Below, piece after piece: positions 1-6,957 of a stretch of DNA of 19,945 nt. The DNA lies in NCBI GenBank assembly GCA_003510135.1, contig DOKY01000004.1:1-19945 (forward strand), read 5' to 3'. Below the pieces are notes generated by a model. That model worked only from the letters and a program-made list of their open reading frames with translations. It was not told where the DNA came from and searched no databases. Origin of the DNA: Pseudothermotoga sp. (GTDB lineage Bacteria > Thermotogota > Thermotogae > Thermotogales > DSM-5069). Numbering within the stretch: the first letter of the stretch is position 1; each line of letters opens with the position of its first letter. A program made the position numbers and the translations under genes.

Positions 1-29
1 TGGAGTTAAGCCGTGTGCTCTTCCGATCC
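1..29 (+). other. Illumina adapter remnant at contig edge
   Basis: These bases match the end of the TruSeq-type index-read adapter at 26 of 29 positions (mismatches at 8, 11 and 29), including an exact 17-base run CGTGTGCTCTTCCGATC at 12-28. A match this long at the extreme end of a contig is best read as untrimmed sequencing adapter. Genomic sequence probably begins at about base 29-30, just past the permease stop codon. Confidence 0.93.
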
Positions 30-32
30 CGA

Positions 33-977
33 TCATTTTCCCAGGTTTTGCAGCAGTCCCGCCGCGATGATGATCAAACCTTTAACCATGCCCTGCAAGT
101 AAACCGCCACATTCAGCATCACCAGCATGTTGTTGACAACACCAAGTATCAGGGCACCGAAGAAAGTTCCAAAGATGGTACCTTTACCACCGCTCAGACT
201 GGTTCCACCGATCACGGCTGCCGCGATCGCGTCCAGTTCGAAACCGGAACCCGTCGACGAAGAGCTGATAGAAGCCATCATCGAGGACAGCAGGACGGCC
301 GATGTGGCCACGGAAACACCGCTGATGATGTACGTTATCGTTCTGATCAAATCCACCTTTATCGCTGAATAGACAGCGGCGGTTTCGTTTGCCCCAACGG
401 CATAGACGTACCTGCCAAACCTGGTTTTGTCCAGAACGATGTACGCCAGCATCGCATAGGCTATGAAGACGATCATCGGAAGAGGCAAGCCCGCAACGAA
501 TTTCATTCCAAAGCTTGAGAAGGTGCGAGAAAAACTCATGTACACTCCACCGTTAGCGAAGTTGAGCACCAACGATCTGTAGATTGCCATGCCACCGAGC
601 GTCGTGATGAACGCAGGAATCTTTCCTTTGGTGGTAAGAAGTCCCATGCCCAGACCAAGCAGCGATCCAAGAGCGTAGGTGAGCAATACCGAAACCAGTG
701 TTGGCCCAACGCCGTCGCCAAGCCTGTTGCTCGTGGTGATGGCGAACGCACCCAGAAGTGCGAGCATGGAGCCAACCGAAAGGTCTATCCCGCCAGCGAT
801 CATAACGAAAGTGATGCCTATCGCGATGATCCCGACGTAGGACGTCTGCCAGAAAATGTTCAGAATGTTCCTTGGCTTCAAGAACGCCGGTGTCATGATT
901 CCAGAAAAGATCATCAAACCGATCAGAACGAGAACGATCATGTACTTTCCGAGAAAGTTCCTAAGCCTGATACGCAC
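33..977 (-). CDS. Sugar ABC transporter permease, RbsC family
   Basis: Membrane-spanning subunit of a ribose-class (CUT2) ABC sugar importer in the inner membrane. It is hydrophobic throughout and carries the family block FVMIAGGIDLSVGSMLAL near residue 60 and GGTSLSGGKGTIFGT near residue 260; about 315 residues is normal for the family. A TTG at 978-980 abuts the ribosome site GGAGG (981-985) with no spacing, so the GTG at 975-977, or less likely a later codon, is the better start. The start overlaps the end of the ATPase gene, showing translational coupling. The stop TGA (33-35) overlaps an ATG by four bases, as at other junctions of this operon, so another gene probably began here, but the adapter cuts it off. 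The periplasmic binding protein is not in view, and the substrate cannot be told from sequence. Confidence 0.93.
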   Translation of the reverse strand: MRIRLRNFLGKYMIVLVLIGLMIFSGIMTPAFLKPRNILNIFWQTSYVGIIAIGITFVMIAGGIDLSVGSMLALLGAFAITTSNRLGDGVGPTLVSVLLTYALGSLLGLGMGLLTTKGKIPAFITTLGGMAIYRSLVLNFANGGVYMSFSRTFSSFGMKFVAGLPLPMIVFIAYAMLAYIVLDKTRFGRYVYAVGANETAAVYSAIKVDLIRTITYIISGVSVATSAVLLSSMMASISSSSTGSGFELDAIAAAVIGGTSLSGGKGTIFGTFFGALILGVVNNMLVMLNVAVYLQGMVKGLIIIAAGLLQNLGK

Positions 978-2466
978 CAACCTCCTTTACGCCTGTCGCG
1001 TGGTAAATGAGTTCCTTCTCGTTCAGATCTTCTCCTCTAACCTCAGCCACGATCCGGCCGTTGCGCATAACGAACACCCTGTTACAGAGACCTATCACCT
1101 CCGGCAGGTCCGAAGAAACAACGACGAAACTGCATCCGAGTTCTCCTATCATCTGGTGCATGATCTGGTAGATCTGATGTCTCGCGTTCACATCGACTCC
1201 GCGCGTTGGTTCATCGAAGAGGAAGATCTTCGCTCCTGTTTCCACCAGCTTGGATATGACGACTTTCTGCTGGTTTCCTCCGCTGAGCGTTCCCACCGTT
1301 TGCCACGGAGTTCTCACCTTGATCTCGAAGCTTTTTTCGTAATTCTTGAACACATCGATCTCTCTTCTGACGCGCACCAAAAGTTTTGAGAACCTCTCTA
1401 AGGACATCAGCGTGGTGTTCTTGAACGCTTCCATGATGGGGACGATACCTGCGTTCTTTCTGTCTTCCGGCAGATAAACGAGTCCCAGCTTTTTCGCATC
1501 CTGAGGTCTTTCTATCTGTATTTTCTTTCCGAACAGATACACCTCGCCGGACTTTATCTTCCTGATACCAGCGAGCGCTTCCATGAGCTCGGTCCTGCCA
1601 GAACCAACCAGCCCGTAGAAACCGAGTATCTCTCCCCTGTAGAGTTCAAAACTGGCCTCTTTGACTCTTCCATCAACAGTTGAAAGATTTCTCACCTGGA
1701 GAACAATTTCCGTTCCCGGTACGGGCTTTTCGGGAAACATCTCATCGAGCTTTCGACCGACCATGAGCTCGGCTATCTGCTTCTCGCTCAGACTCTGCAC
1801 TTCTCCCTGGTAGACCTTTCTTCCGTCTCTCAAAACGATCAGTTCCTCAGCGATCTGCCTTACTTCTTTGAGTCTGTGCGATATGAAGATAACCGTTATT
1901 CCCTTCTGCTTCATGTTTCTCACTATTTGAAACAGCTTGAGCACTTCTTCATCGGTGAGCGAGGAGGTTGGCTCGTCCATGATCAACACTTTCACTTTCT
2001 TGGATATGGCCTTGATGATCTCCACCATCTGCTTCTGTGCCGGGGAAAGTTGTGAAACGTAAACTGCTGGATCTATGGAAAGCTCCAGTTGTGCCATGAG
2101 TCGTTTGGTTTCTTCGATCATCTGTCCCTTCGATAGGAAGAAACCCCGTGTCATTTCGTCCCCGAGGAAGATGTTTTCGTACACTCTCAAGCTCTCGACC
2201 AGGTTCAGCTCCTGTGGAATCAGAATGATGCCCAGCGCCTTGGCCTTGAGCGGGTTCAGCACGACCCTGCTACCTTCGAAATAGATCTCACCTTCCACGG
2301 GTTGCAGAAAGCCGGAAAGAATCCTCATGAGTGTGGATTTTCCTGCTCCGTTTTCACCGACCACACCGTAGATCTTCGCCGGTTCGAAATCGACATCGAC
2401 GTTGTGCAGGACCCTGACGTTGGAAAAGTCCATGCAGACATTTCTCGCCGAAAGAATCGCTTTCAT
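961..2466 (-). CDS. Sugar ABC transporter ATP-binding protein, RbsA/MglA type
   Basis: Energising subunit of the CUT2 importer, with two nucleotide-binding domains in one chain of 501 residues, the usual size. Domain 1 has Walker A GENGAGKST (37-45), signature LSPAQKQ, Walker B VLIMDEPTSSL and the H-loop FISHRL. Domain 2 starts near residue 250 and has the degenerate P-loop GLVGSGRTE, signature LSGGNQQKV, Walker B IFLFDEPTRGVD, and SSDLPE in place of the H-loop; this asymmetry is typical of RbsA-like proteins. The ATG overlaps the oxidoreductase stop as ATGA, and the 3' end overlaps the permease start. It should pair with that permease and a binding protein outside the window. Family call is firm; substrate is unknown. 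Confidence 0.96.
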   Translation of the reverse strand: MKAILSARNVCMDFSNVRVLHNVDVDFEPAKIYGVVGENGAGKSTLMRILSGFLQPVEGEIYFEGSRVVLNPLKAKALGIILIPQELNLVESLRVYENIFLGDEMTRGFFLSKGQMIEETKRLMAQLELSIDPAVYVSQLSPAQKQMVEIIKAISKKVKVLIMDEPTSSLTDEEVLKLFQIVRNMKQKGITVIFISHRLKEVRQIAEELIVLRDGRKVYQGEVQSLSEKQIAELMVGRKLDEMFPEKPVPGTEIVLQVRNLSTVDGRVKEASFELYRGEILGFYGLVGSGRTELMEALAGIRKIKSGEVYLFGKKIQIERPQDAKKLGLVYLPEDRKNAGIVPIMEAFKNTTLMSLERFSKLLVRVRREIDVFKNYEKSFEIKVRTPWQTVGTLSGGNQQKVVISKLVETGAKIFLFDEPTRGVDVNARHQIYQIMHQMIGELGCSFVVVSSDLPEVIGLCNRVFVMRNGRIVAEVRGEDLNEKELIYHATGVKEVGAYQA

Positions 2467-3494
2467 ACGATTTTCACTGCCTGTCCCTTCTTCGCAGATT
2501 CGAATATCTTTTCGACCACCTTCACGGCGATGTATCCATCTTCAGCTTTAACTATGGGTTCCTCCAGTCCCAGACAAACCTTCGCAAAATGATCCACCAC
2601 GGGCATCCTCCAGTAGGGATCTTCGTTGGTGAACAGAGGTTTCAGGACGATCTCGCCGTGCATCCTTACGGGTTTTTCAAGATAGACATCGATCCTCGTT
2701 GGATCGGTCTGTCCCACCTTCATGGTTCCTTTCTCTCCGTACACGACGATGTAATTCTCTTCCAGGCCTTTCGTGATCCAGTTGGAATCGAGCGTGGCCA
2801 AAGCAAAGTTGGAAAGCTTCAGAACTGCGCTCGCCACATCTTCCACCGTGGCACGCTTCTCCAGTGTGGCGATGAAAGCTGAACATTCAACTATGTCGAG
2901 GTTCGTGATGTACCTTATCAGATCGACCTTGTGAACCCCAAGATCCCCCAGGGCTCCAAACATCGCCACGTCCCTGTCGAAGAACCATGCCGCGTTCGGA
3001 GACCAATTCTCCGGCCCCGCATGTCCGAACATGGTCTTGACCAGCCTTATCTCGCCGAGTAAACCAGATTGAACAATCTCTCTCGCCTTGATGTGGTGCG
3101 GGAAGAACCTTTGAGAGTGATTGACCATTAAGACCTTGTTATTTTTCTTGGCCGTTTCTATCATTTTCAAAGCTTCTTCCGAGTTTGTGGCCATGGGTTT
3201 TTCAACCAGAACGTTCTTTCCCCTTTCGAGGGCCGCAATGGAAACCTTCGCATGCAGAGCGTTCGGAACTGCAACGATGACGGAATCTATTTCTTCCTTC
3301 TCAAGCATCTGCTCATAGTCCTCATAAAATCTCACCTTCTGGCCTTCGAGTTTTTTCTTGAAGTACTCCAGCCTCTGCACGCTCGGATCTGCTATCGCCA
3401 CAAGCTCCGTGTACTCGGAAAGAATGGTGTTCGGGATGTGCAGAACTTCCGAAATCTTTCCCGCTCCAACGATACCGACCTTCATCTTCCTCAT
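2463..3494 (-). CDS. Gfo/Idh/MocA family NAD(P)-dependent oxidoreductase
   Basis: Sugar or cyclitol dehydrogenase-type enzyme. The N-terminal Rossmann fold shows KVGIVGAGKIS at residues 5-15 and the family's EKP motif at 98-100 (VLVEKPMATN), whose lysine is normally catalytic. GDLGVHKVD (183-191) supplies the conserved C-terminal-domain histidine and aspartate. Length 343 is normal. The ATG at 3494 has GGAGG seven bases upstream, better placed than the second Met at codon 4. It lies 12 bases after the deacetylase gene and overlaps the ABC ATPase start by four. Family members oxidise or epimerise sugars, inositols and their amino derivatives; context suggests action on the imported sugar after deacetylation, which is inference. 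Confidence 0.93.
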   Translation of the reverse strand: MRKMKVGIVGAGKISEVLHIPNTILSEYTELVAIADPSVQRLEYFKKKLEGQKVRFYEDYEQMLEKEEIDSVIVAVPNALHAKVSIAALERGKNVLVEKPMATNSEEALKMIETAKKNNKVLMVNHSQRFFPHHIKAREIVQSGLLGEIRLVKTMFGHAGPENWSPNAAWFFDRDVAMFGALGDLGVHKVDLIRYITNLDIVECSAFIATLEKRATVEDVASAVLKLSNFALATLDSNWITKGLEENYIVVYGEKGTMKVGQTDPTRIDVYLEKPVRMHGEIVLKPLFTNEDPYWRMPVVDHFAKVCLGLEEPIVKAEDGYIAVKVVEKIFESAKKGQAVKIV

Positions 3495-3506
3495 GCGTCC
3501 ACCTCC

Positions 3507-4136
3507 TCAGAGTTTTTCCAGCTCAATGAGCCATTTGTTGTAAGGTGATAGAGGAAACCTGCTTCCTAAATGTTTGAACACCTCGGCGTACGCACAGCCA
3601 ACCTGAATGCCCCTGAAGCCTGAGGGAAAAACGATCGACGGCATGATTTCCTTTTCGAAGACTTCTTTTTCGAAGGCATTCCGCATGAGTTCGATCGCCT
3701 TCTTTTTGAACTCGTACGAACCAGACACGTCGATCGCCACATCGAATCGAAAGTCCAGACTCGAAGCAGGAATTTCGAAAAGATATATCTGCTTTTCAAG
3801 CTTCCTCGCGAGCATCACCGCGTGCTTCGAAACAACCTCGTGATCGTAAAGAATCTCACTCTGCCAGTGGGTGAACACGACGTCGGGATTGAAACTCTTC
3901 ATGAACTTCTCAAGCTCTTCAGAGAAACGCTCCTCATCTATCTGCCCGTAAGAGAATTCGAAGTGTTCCGCCCGAGATCCCAGCAACTTCATCGCTTCAG
4001 AATAGCCATCGATTCTGTCGCCACAAACGCTCAAAGCGCAAACTTCATGACCGAGCTTTGAAAGCTCTCTGATAGTCCCACCGGCTCCTATGATCGGATC
4101 ATCACTGTGCGCGGCGACGATCAAGATCCTCTTCAC
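3507..4136 (-). CDS. PIG-L/LmbE family deacetylase
   Basis: Zinc-dependent N-deacetylase family, which includes enzymes acting on N-acetylglucosaminyl lipids, GlcNAc-inositol and chitobiose-type sugars. The N-terminal motif reads AHSDDPIIGAGG (residues 9-20) where the family consensus is AHPDDE.xGxGG. The zinc ligands and base (H10, D12, D13) are kept, and a later YDH (97-99) can supply the last histidine. Pro replaces the usual Glu after the DD pair, and Ser replaces the usual Pro. Length 209 is within range. It starts with GTG overlapping the lacI stop as GTGA, so translation is coupled. Placement between regulator and oxidoreductase suggests removal of an acyl group from an amino sugar or cyclitol; the substrate is not deducible. 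Confidence 0.88.
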   Translation of the reverse strand: MKRILIVAAHSDDPIIGAGGTIRELSKLGHEVCALSVCGDRIDGYSEAMKLLGSRAEHFEFSYGQIDEERFSEELEKFMKSFNPDVVFTHWQSEILYDHEVVSKHAVMLARKLEKQIYLFEIPASSLDFRFDVAIDVSGSYEFKKKAIELMRNAFEKEVFEKEIMPSIVFPSGFRGIQVGCAYAEVFKHLGSRFPLSPYNKWLIELEKL

Positions 4137-5128
4137 GATTTCACCTTCTTCAGGCTCGATCGCCTGACCACCAGCCTCGGTGTGAACACGTAACGCTTTA
4201 TCTTGGAATTGCCTTTGATCAACTCGAACAGAAGTTTCGCCGCCACCTCACCCATCTCTTCGACCGGCTGGTGGACCGAACTCAACGGTGGTTCGATGAT
4301 CTCGCACAGTTCTTCATCGTCGTCGAAACCCACCACGGCAACATCATCCGGTATTCTCAGACTCTTCTCTTTCAGTGCTCTGATGGCACCGATCGCGACC
4401 AGATCGTTCATGCAGAATACACCATCGATTTGAAAACCCGAATCGAGCAGCCTTTTCATGGCTTCATACCCTGCAGATTCGTTGTAACCGACAGGCTCAA
4501 CGACGGGCTTCAAATTCACCTCGTTCATGGCGGCCTCGTAGCCTCTGGCCCTCTCCAGAGAGACGTAGAGTTCGTGCGTCCCGCCAAGATGTACGATGTT
4601 CCTGCAACCGTTTTCGATGAGGTGCCTGGTGGCCATGTAAGCACCGTAGCGGTTGTCCAGAACGATCGAAACCACGTTGTCCAGCTCGTAAAATTTGTCG
4701 AACACCACCACAGGGATGTAACCAGAAATCTCTTCCACCAGATCGTCGCTCACACGAGAATTTCCTATGATGATTCCGTCTATGCCGAAAAACCTCGCAT
4801 TTTTTATGAGCTTTTCTTCTCTTTCCAGATTCCTGAAAGAGTCCATCAGGATGACCAGGGCATCCTCGCCGCACGCCTTCTGAACTCCACGCGTGAGACT
4901 CGCGAAGAACGGGTTTATGATTTCCGGCACAATGAGGCCCACGGTCAGTATCTTGGTCTTACGCGCCATACTCCTCGCGTGGTAGTTCGGGGTATAACCC
5001 AGCTGCCTCGCCACTCTCAAAATTTCCTTACGCTTTTTCTCACTCACTCTTCCTTTACCGTTCAGAACCTTCGAGACAGTCGAGACCGATACTTTAGTTA
5101 ACTGCGCGATATCCTTGAGCTTGCTCAC
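4133..5128 (-). CDS. LacI/GalR family transcriptional regulator
   Basis: Sugar-responsive DNA-binding repressor, 331 residues. The N-terminal helix-turn-helix (about 4-25, LKDIAQLTKVSVSTVSKVLN) is followed by GYTPN and a hinge helix near ARSMARK. The rest is a periplasmic-binding-protein-like effector domain, with VGLIVPEIINPFF opening the first lobe and VAVVGFDDDEELCEIIEPPLSSVHQP near the C-terminus. It starts with GTG, with GGGGGAG about eight bases upstream. It is the first gene of the operon and overlaps the deacetylase gene by four bases, so it probably controls its own operon through a site near 5298-5311. The ligand is likely the imported sugar or a breakdown product. Confidence 0.95.
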   Translation of the reverse strand: MSKLKDIAQLTKVSVSTVSKVLNGKGRVSEKKRKEILRVARQLGYTPNYHARSMARKTKILTVGLIVPEIINPFFASLTRGVQKACGEDALVILMDSFRNLEREEKLIKNARFFGIDGIIIGNSRVSDDLVEEISGYIPVVVFDKFYELDNVVSIVLDNRYGAYMATRHLIENGCRNIVHLGGTHELYVSLERARGYEAAMNEVNLKPVVEPVGYNESAGYEAMKRLLDSGFQIDGVFCMNDLVAIGAIRALKEKSLRIPDDVAVVGFDDDEELCEIIEPPLSSVHQPVEEMGEVAAKLLFELIKGNSKIKRYVFTPRLVVRRSSLKKVKS

Positions 5129-5320
5129 CGCTCAGTCTCCCCCGTAAGTCCAGGTTCAACTCTCTCTGACGTGCTCCGCAGATTCTTTCACCAGCCTGAT
5201 TCATGCCACTGAATCTTGGAGGTTTGGGAAAAAATGAGGATCGTTTTGTCAACAAAGTCCATAACAATGCGACAAAATTGCTCTTGTCTACTGTAGATCA
5301 AACGTTTTCCCAAGCTTCCC
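5129..5320 (-). other. Long 5' leader of the lacI operon
   Basis: From the predicted transcription start near 5320 to the lacI GTG there are about 190 bases without a convincing gene. An inverted pair TTTTGTC (5244-5250) / GACAAAA (5271-5277) encloses a 20-base loop, and a smaller imperfect palindrome TTTGTC-AACAAA sits at 5245-5256. These could be further operator sites or RNA structure; I recognise no known riboswitch. Confidence 0.3.
5298..5311. promoter_or_regulatory. Candidate LacI-type operator
   Basis: The perfect palindrome AAACGTTT (5300-5307) has the central CG typical of LacI-family sites and lies about +14 to +21 from the predicted start, a good place to block transcription. A looser copy, AAGCGTTT, lies at 5387-5394 upstream of the promoter. 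Only the 8-base core is symmetrical. Confidence 0.45.
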
Positions 5321-5326
5321 TAAAAA

Positions 5327-5355
5327 ATTATACGAAACCTTACAGTGAACGTCAA
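5327..5355 (-). promoter_or_regulatory. Promoter of the lacI-deacetylase-ABC operon
   Basis: On the minus strand TTGACG (5350-5355) and a perfect TATAAT (5327-5332) are separated by 17 bases, a near-consensus housekeeping promoter. The start point is expected near 5320, about 190 bases before the lacI start codon. Confidence 0.75.
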
Positions 5356-5465
5356 AGAGTAAGAATCTCGATCTCCGCCAGAAAAGAAGCGTTTTCAGAC
5401 TTGACAGAATTTACTGAGTCAGATTCTGATTCTTTCTCAAGTTTTCTTTTTGTTTCTGCTTGTTG

Positions 5466-5585
5466 AGTGAAGATCCATCGAGAGGGGTGACAGCACTGTC
5501 TGATGGCAAACGCTTTTCCAACCCGAAAGATGAAGGGCGGTTAAGAAGAACTGAACAGGGTTCGAAGTTCAGAACACGCGTAGAG
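5466..5585 (+). pseudogene. tnpB-like (IS200/IS605) internal fragment
   Basis: One plus frame reads GVTALSDGKRFSNPK (about 5484-5528), then LRRTEQ and GSKFRTR up to 5579. This resembles the early RuvC region of TnpB/OrfB proteins, where an LSDGxxFxNP(K/R) stretch is followed by an Arg/Lys-rich LRRLQR...KGSKNR helix. Here the linker between LRR and GSK is shortened, and no start, catalytic core or ends are seen, so it is a decayed piece. Its right part overlaps the 3' end of the HD-GYP gene on the other strand. The family call is from memory of the motif, not a search. Confidence 0.5.
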
Positions 5586-6528
5586 GTCTTTGGAACAGTT
5601 CAAAGTTTCTCAGGAATATTTCCAGAATCTGTGGATCGAAGTGTCCTTCATCGGCGGTCATGATCGAGATGGCTTCGGAAGGTGTGTAAGCTTCCCGGTA
5701 GGACCTTGAAGAGGTCAGAGCGTCAAAAACATCTGCCACACTGACGATTCTTGCTTCCACTGGTATTTGATCACCTTGAAGAGCTTCGGGATAACCTTTG
5801 CCATCGAATCTCTCGTGGTGATACTTTATCACTCGATGCAGAGTGATCAGCAAGCGATTTTCTTTGTTCGTTCTGATGATCTTCTCGAACAATTTTGTAC
5901 CAAGCACCGTGTGCAGTTTCATCGATTCAAACTCTTGCGGCGTCAATTTGGAGGGCTTGTGCAAAATCTCATCAGAGATCAAAAGCTTTCCGATATCGTG
6001 GAAAAATGAAGCGAAGCTAACCATCTCGGCCGTCGTTTCGTCGATGATCCCGTTTTTCACACACAGCTTTGCTAATTCAGAACTGTAGACCTTCACGTTG
6101 AGAAAATGTTCGAAAAGATTCCCATCCCTCAGTCTGATCAGGTCCGTGATCAGCTGAACAAATCCGATCGACGGTATCTCTAACAGATTTCTCAGTGTGC
6201 ACTCGTACCATTTTGAATTCCTTTCCTCGAAACGATCGTCCAGTTCAACTATCCTTGGAAAGAGAGGAGATGCTATCTTCCAAACTTGCGAAGCGAAGCG
6301 TTCAAGTTCATCTTCTTCAAAACCGGCGCGGTCTATCAAGATCATGCTGTAGGCACAGGGTTCTCTTTCGATCAACCTGAGAGCCGATTCTGTGTTCGGT
6401 ACGATATCGTGAGAAAAGGGGACAGTTTCAAAACTTTGTTCTCTGAGCAAAAACCAGCCCGACAACTCACCTGCCTGTTTTGAGAGAATCAAAACCTTCA
6501 TTTTCCAAGGCTTGATTTGATGGTACAT
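5569..6528 (-). CDS. HD-GYP domain protein, probable c-di-GMP phosphodiesterase
   Basis: The C-terminal two thirds are an HD-GYP domain: H141, HDIGK at 177-181, KLHTVLG with H206, HHERFDGKGYP at 237-247 and VADVFDALTSSRSYR at 264-278. These metal ligands and the GYP triad are what c-di-GMP hydrolases of this class use, so activity is plausible. The first 110 residues look like a worn receiver fold: a beta strand MKVLIL and later SMILID, with a possible phospho-acceptor aspartate, but without the usual acidic pair. The ATG at 6528 is used; a second Met at codon 10 (6501) would start exactly at MKVLIL and is equally possible, as neither has a strong ribosome site. It stands alone, with a hairpin terminator upstream and a tnpB trace at its 3' end. 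Confidence 0.88.
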   Translation of the reverse strand: MYHQIKPWKMKVLILSKQAGELSGWFLLREQSFETVPFSHDIVPNTESALRLIEREPCAYSMILIDRAGFEEDELERFASQVWKIASPLFPRIVELDDRFEERNSKWYECTLRNLLEIPSIGFVQLITDLIRLRDGNLFEHFLNVKVYSSELAKLCVKNGIIDETTAEMVSFASFFHDIGKLLISDEILHKPSKLTPQEFESMKLHTVLGTKLFEKIIRTNKENRLLITLHRVIKYHHERFDGKGYPEALQGDQIPVEARIVSVADVFDALTSSRSYREAYTPSEAISIMTADEGHFDPQILEIFLRNFELFQRPLRVF

Positions 6529-6602
6529 AATTTAACTTCACACCCACCACAGCAAGGGTTTTTAGACATTCTATACACAATTCTGACTCCTCTTAGTTAA
6601 AA

Positions 6603-6629
6603 CGCTGTTTCGAAGTGCTAAAAACAGCG
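6603..6629 (-). terminator. Intrinsic terminator, minus strand
   Basis: Stem CGCTGTTT (6603-6610) / AAACAGCG (6622-6629) with an 11-base loop; on the minus strand it is followed by TTTTAA. It would end the hom-thrC-thrB transcript about 330 bases after thrB and insulate the HD-GYP gene, whose own promoter should lie in 6529-6600 (only a weak TATAGAAT-type -10 is seen there). Confidence 0.55.
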
Positions 6630-6654
6630 GATGACTGCGCAGGAGGGTTTCATA

Positions 6655-6947
6655 GTAATTAACAAACTAAAAGGAGTATAGCCGAACGCTCGCTCGGCAC
6701 ACGAATCGTTCAGCAGGAGATCGCTTTGTGCTCGTTTTGGTCATGATGTTACCGACAGGCAGGAAGTTTTCGTGGCCAGACGTGATGTTTTTGAAGGTTC
6801 AAACGCTTGAATCCATACCCTGAGACTATCTCAGGAACGATCAAAGATTGGCACGCATCAATCAGTTATCTCGCCGACCCAGATGGTTGTACGGCTTTCG
6901 TTCACGATGATTTTCTGATCAGAATCGGCGAAATCGTAAGAACCTGA
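6655..6947 (+). pseudogene. Possible decayed plus-strand gene, unrecognised
   Basis: No intact gene covers this gap. Two overlapping plus frames look protein-like. One, from about 6682, runs through the stretch HDVTDRQEVFVARRDVFEG to a stop just after 6805. The next frame, open from 6795, runs through FKRLNPYPETISGTIKDW, SYLADPDG and HDDFLIRIGEIVRT to TGA at 6945-6947. A frameshift near 6795-6800 would join them. No start codon with a ribosome site is visible. The family is not recognised. The stretch also contains small hairpins (6681-6698, 6796-6814, 6819-6835) and a perfect 12-base palindrome at 6913-6924, so a structured RNA is an alternative. Confidence 0.3.
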
Positions 6948-6957
6948 CTCTCGCCGT

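Noticed and set aside
5244..5277. TTGACA on the minus strand as a second lacI promoter
   Set aside because: No acceptable -10 box lies 16-18 bases downstream; the perfect promoter at 5327-5355 explains expression.
5401..5430. TTGACA with TCTGAT 18 bases on, a plus-strand promoter
   Set aside because: The -10 box is poor and no intact plus-strand gene follows.
5506..5520. GCAAACGCTTTTCCA, similar to the LacI operator candidate
   Set aside because: It lies inside the tnpB-like frame (coding GKRFS) and far from the promoter, so the likeness is probably chance.
6603..6957. Known structured RNAs (tmRNA, RNase P RNA, SRP RNA, c-di-GMP riboswitch)
   Set aside because: None of their conserved core sequences could be found on either strand.
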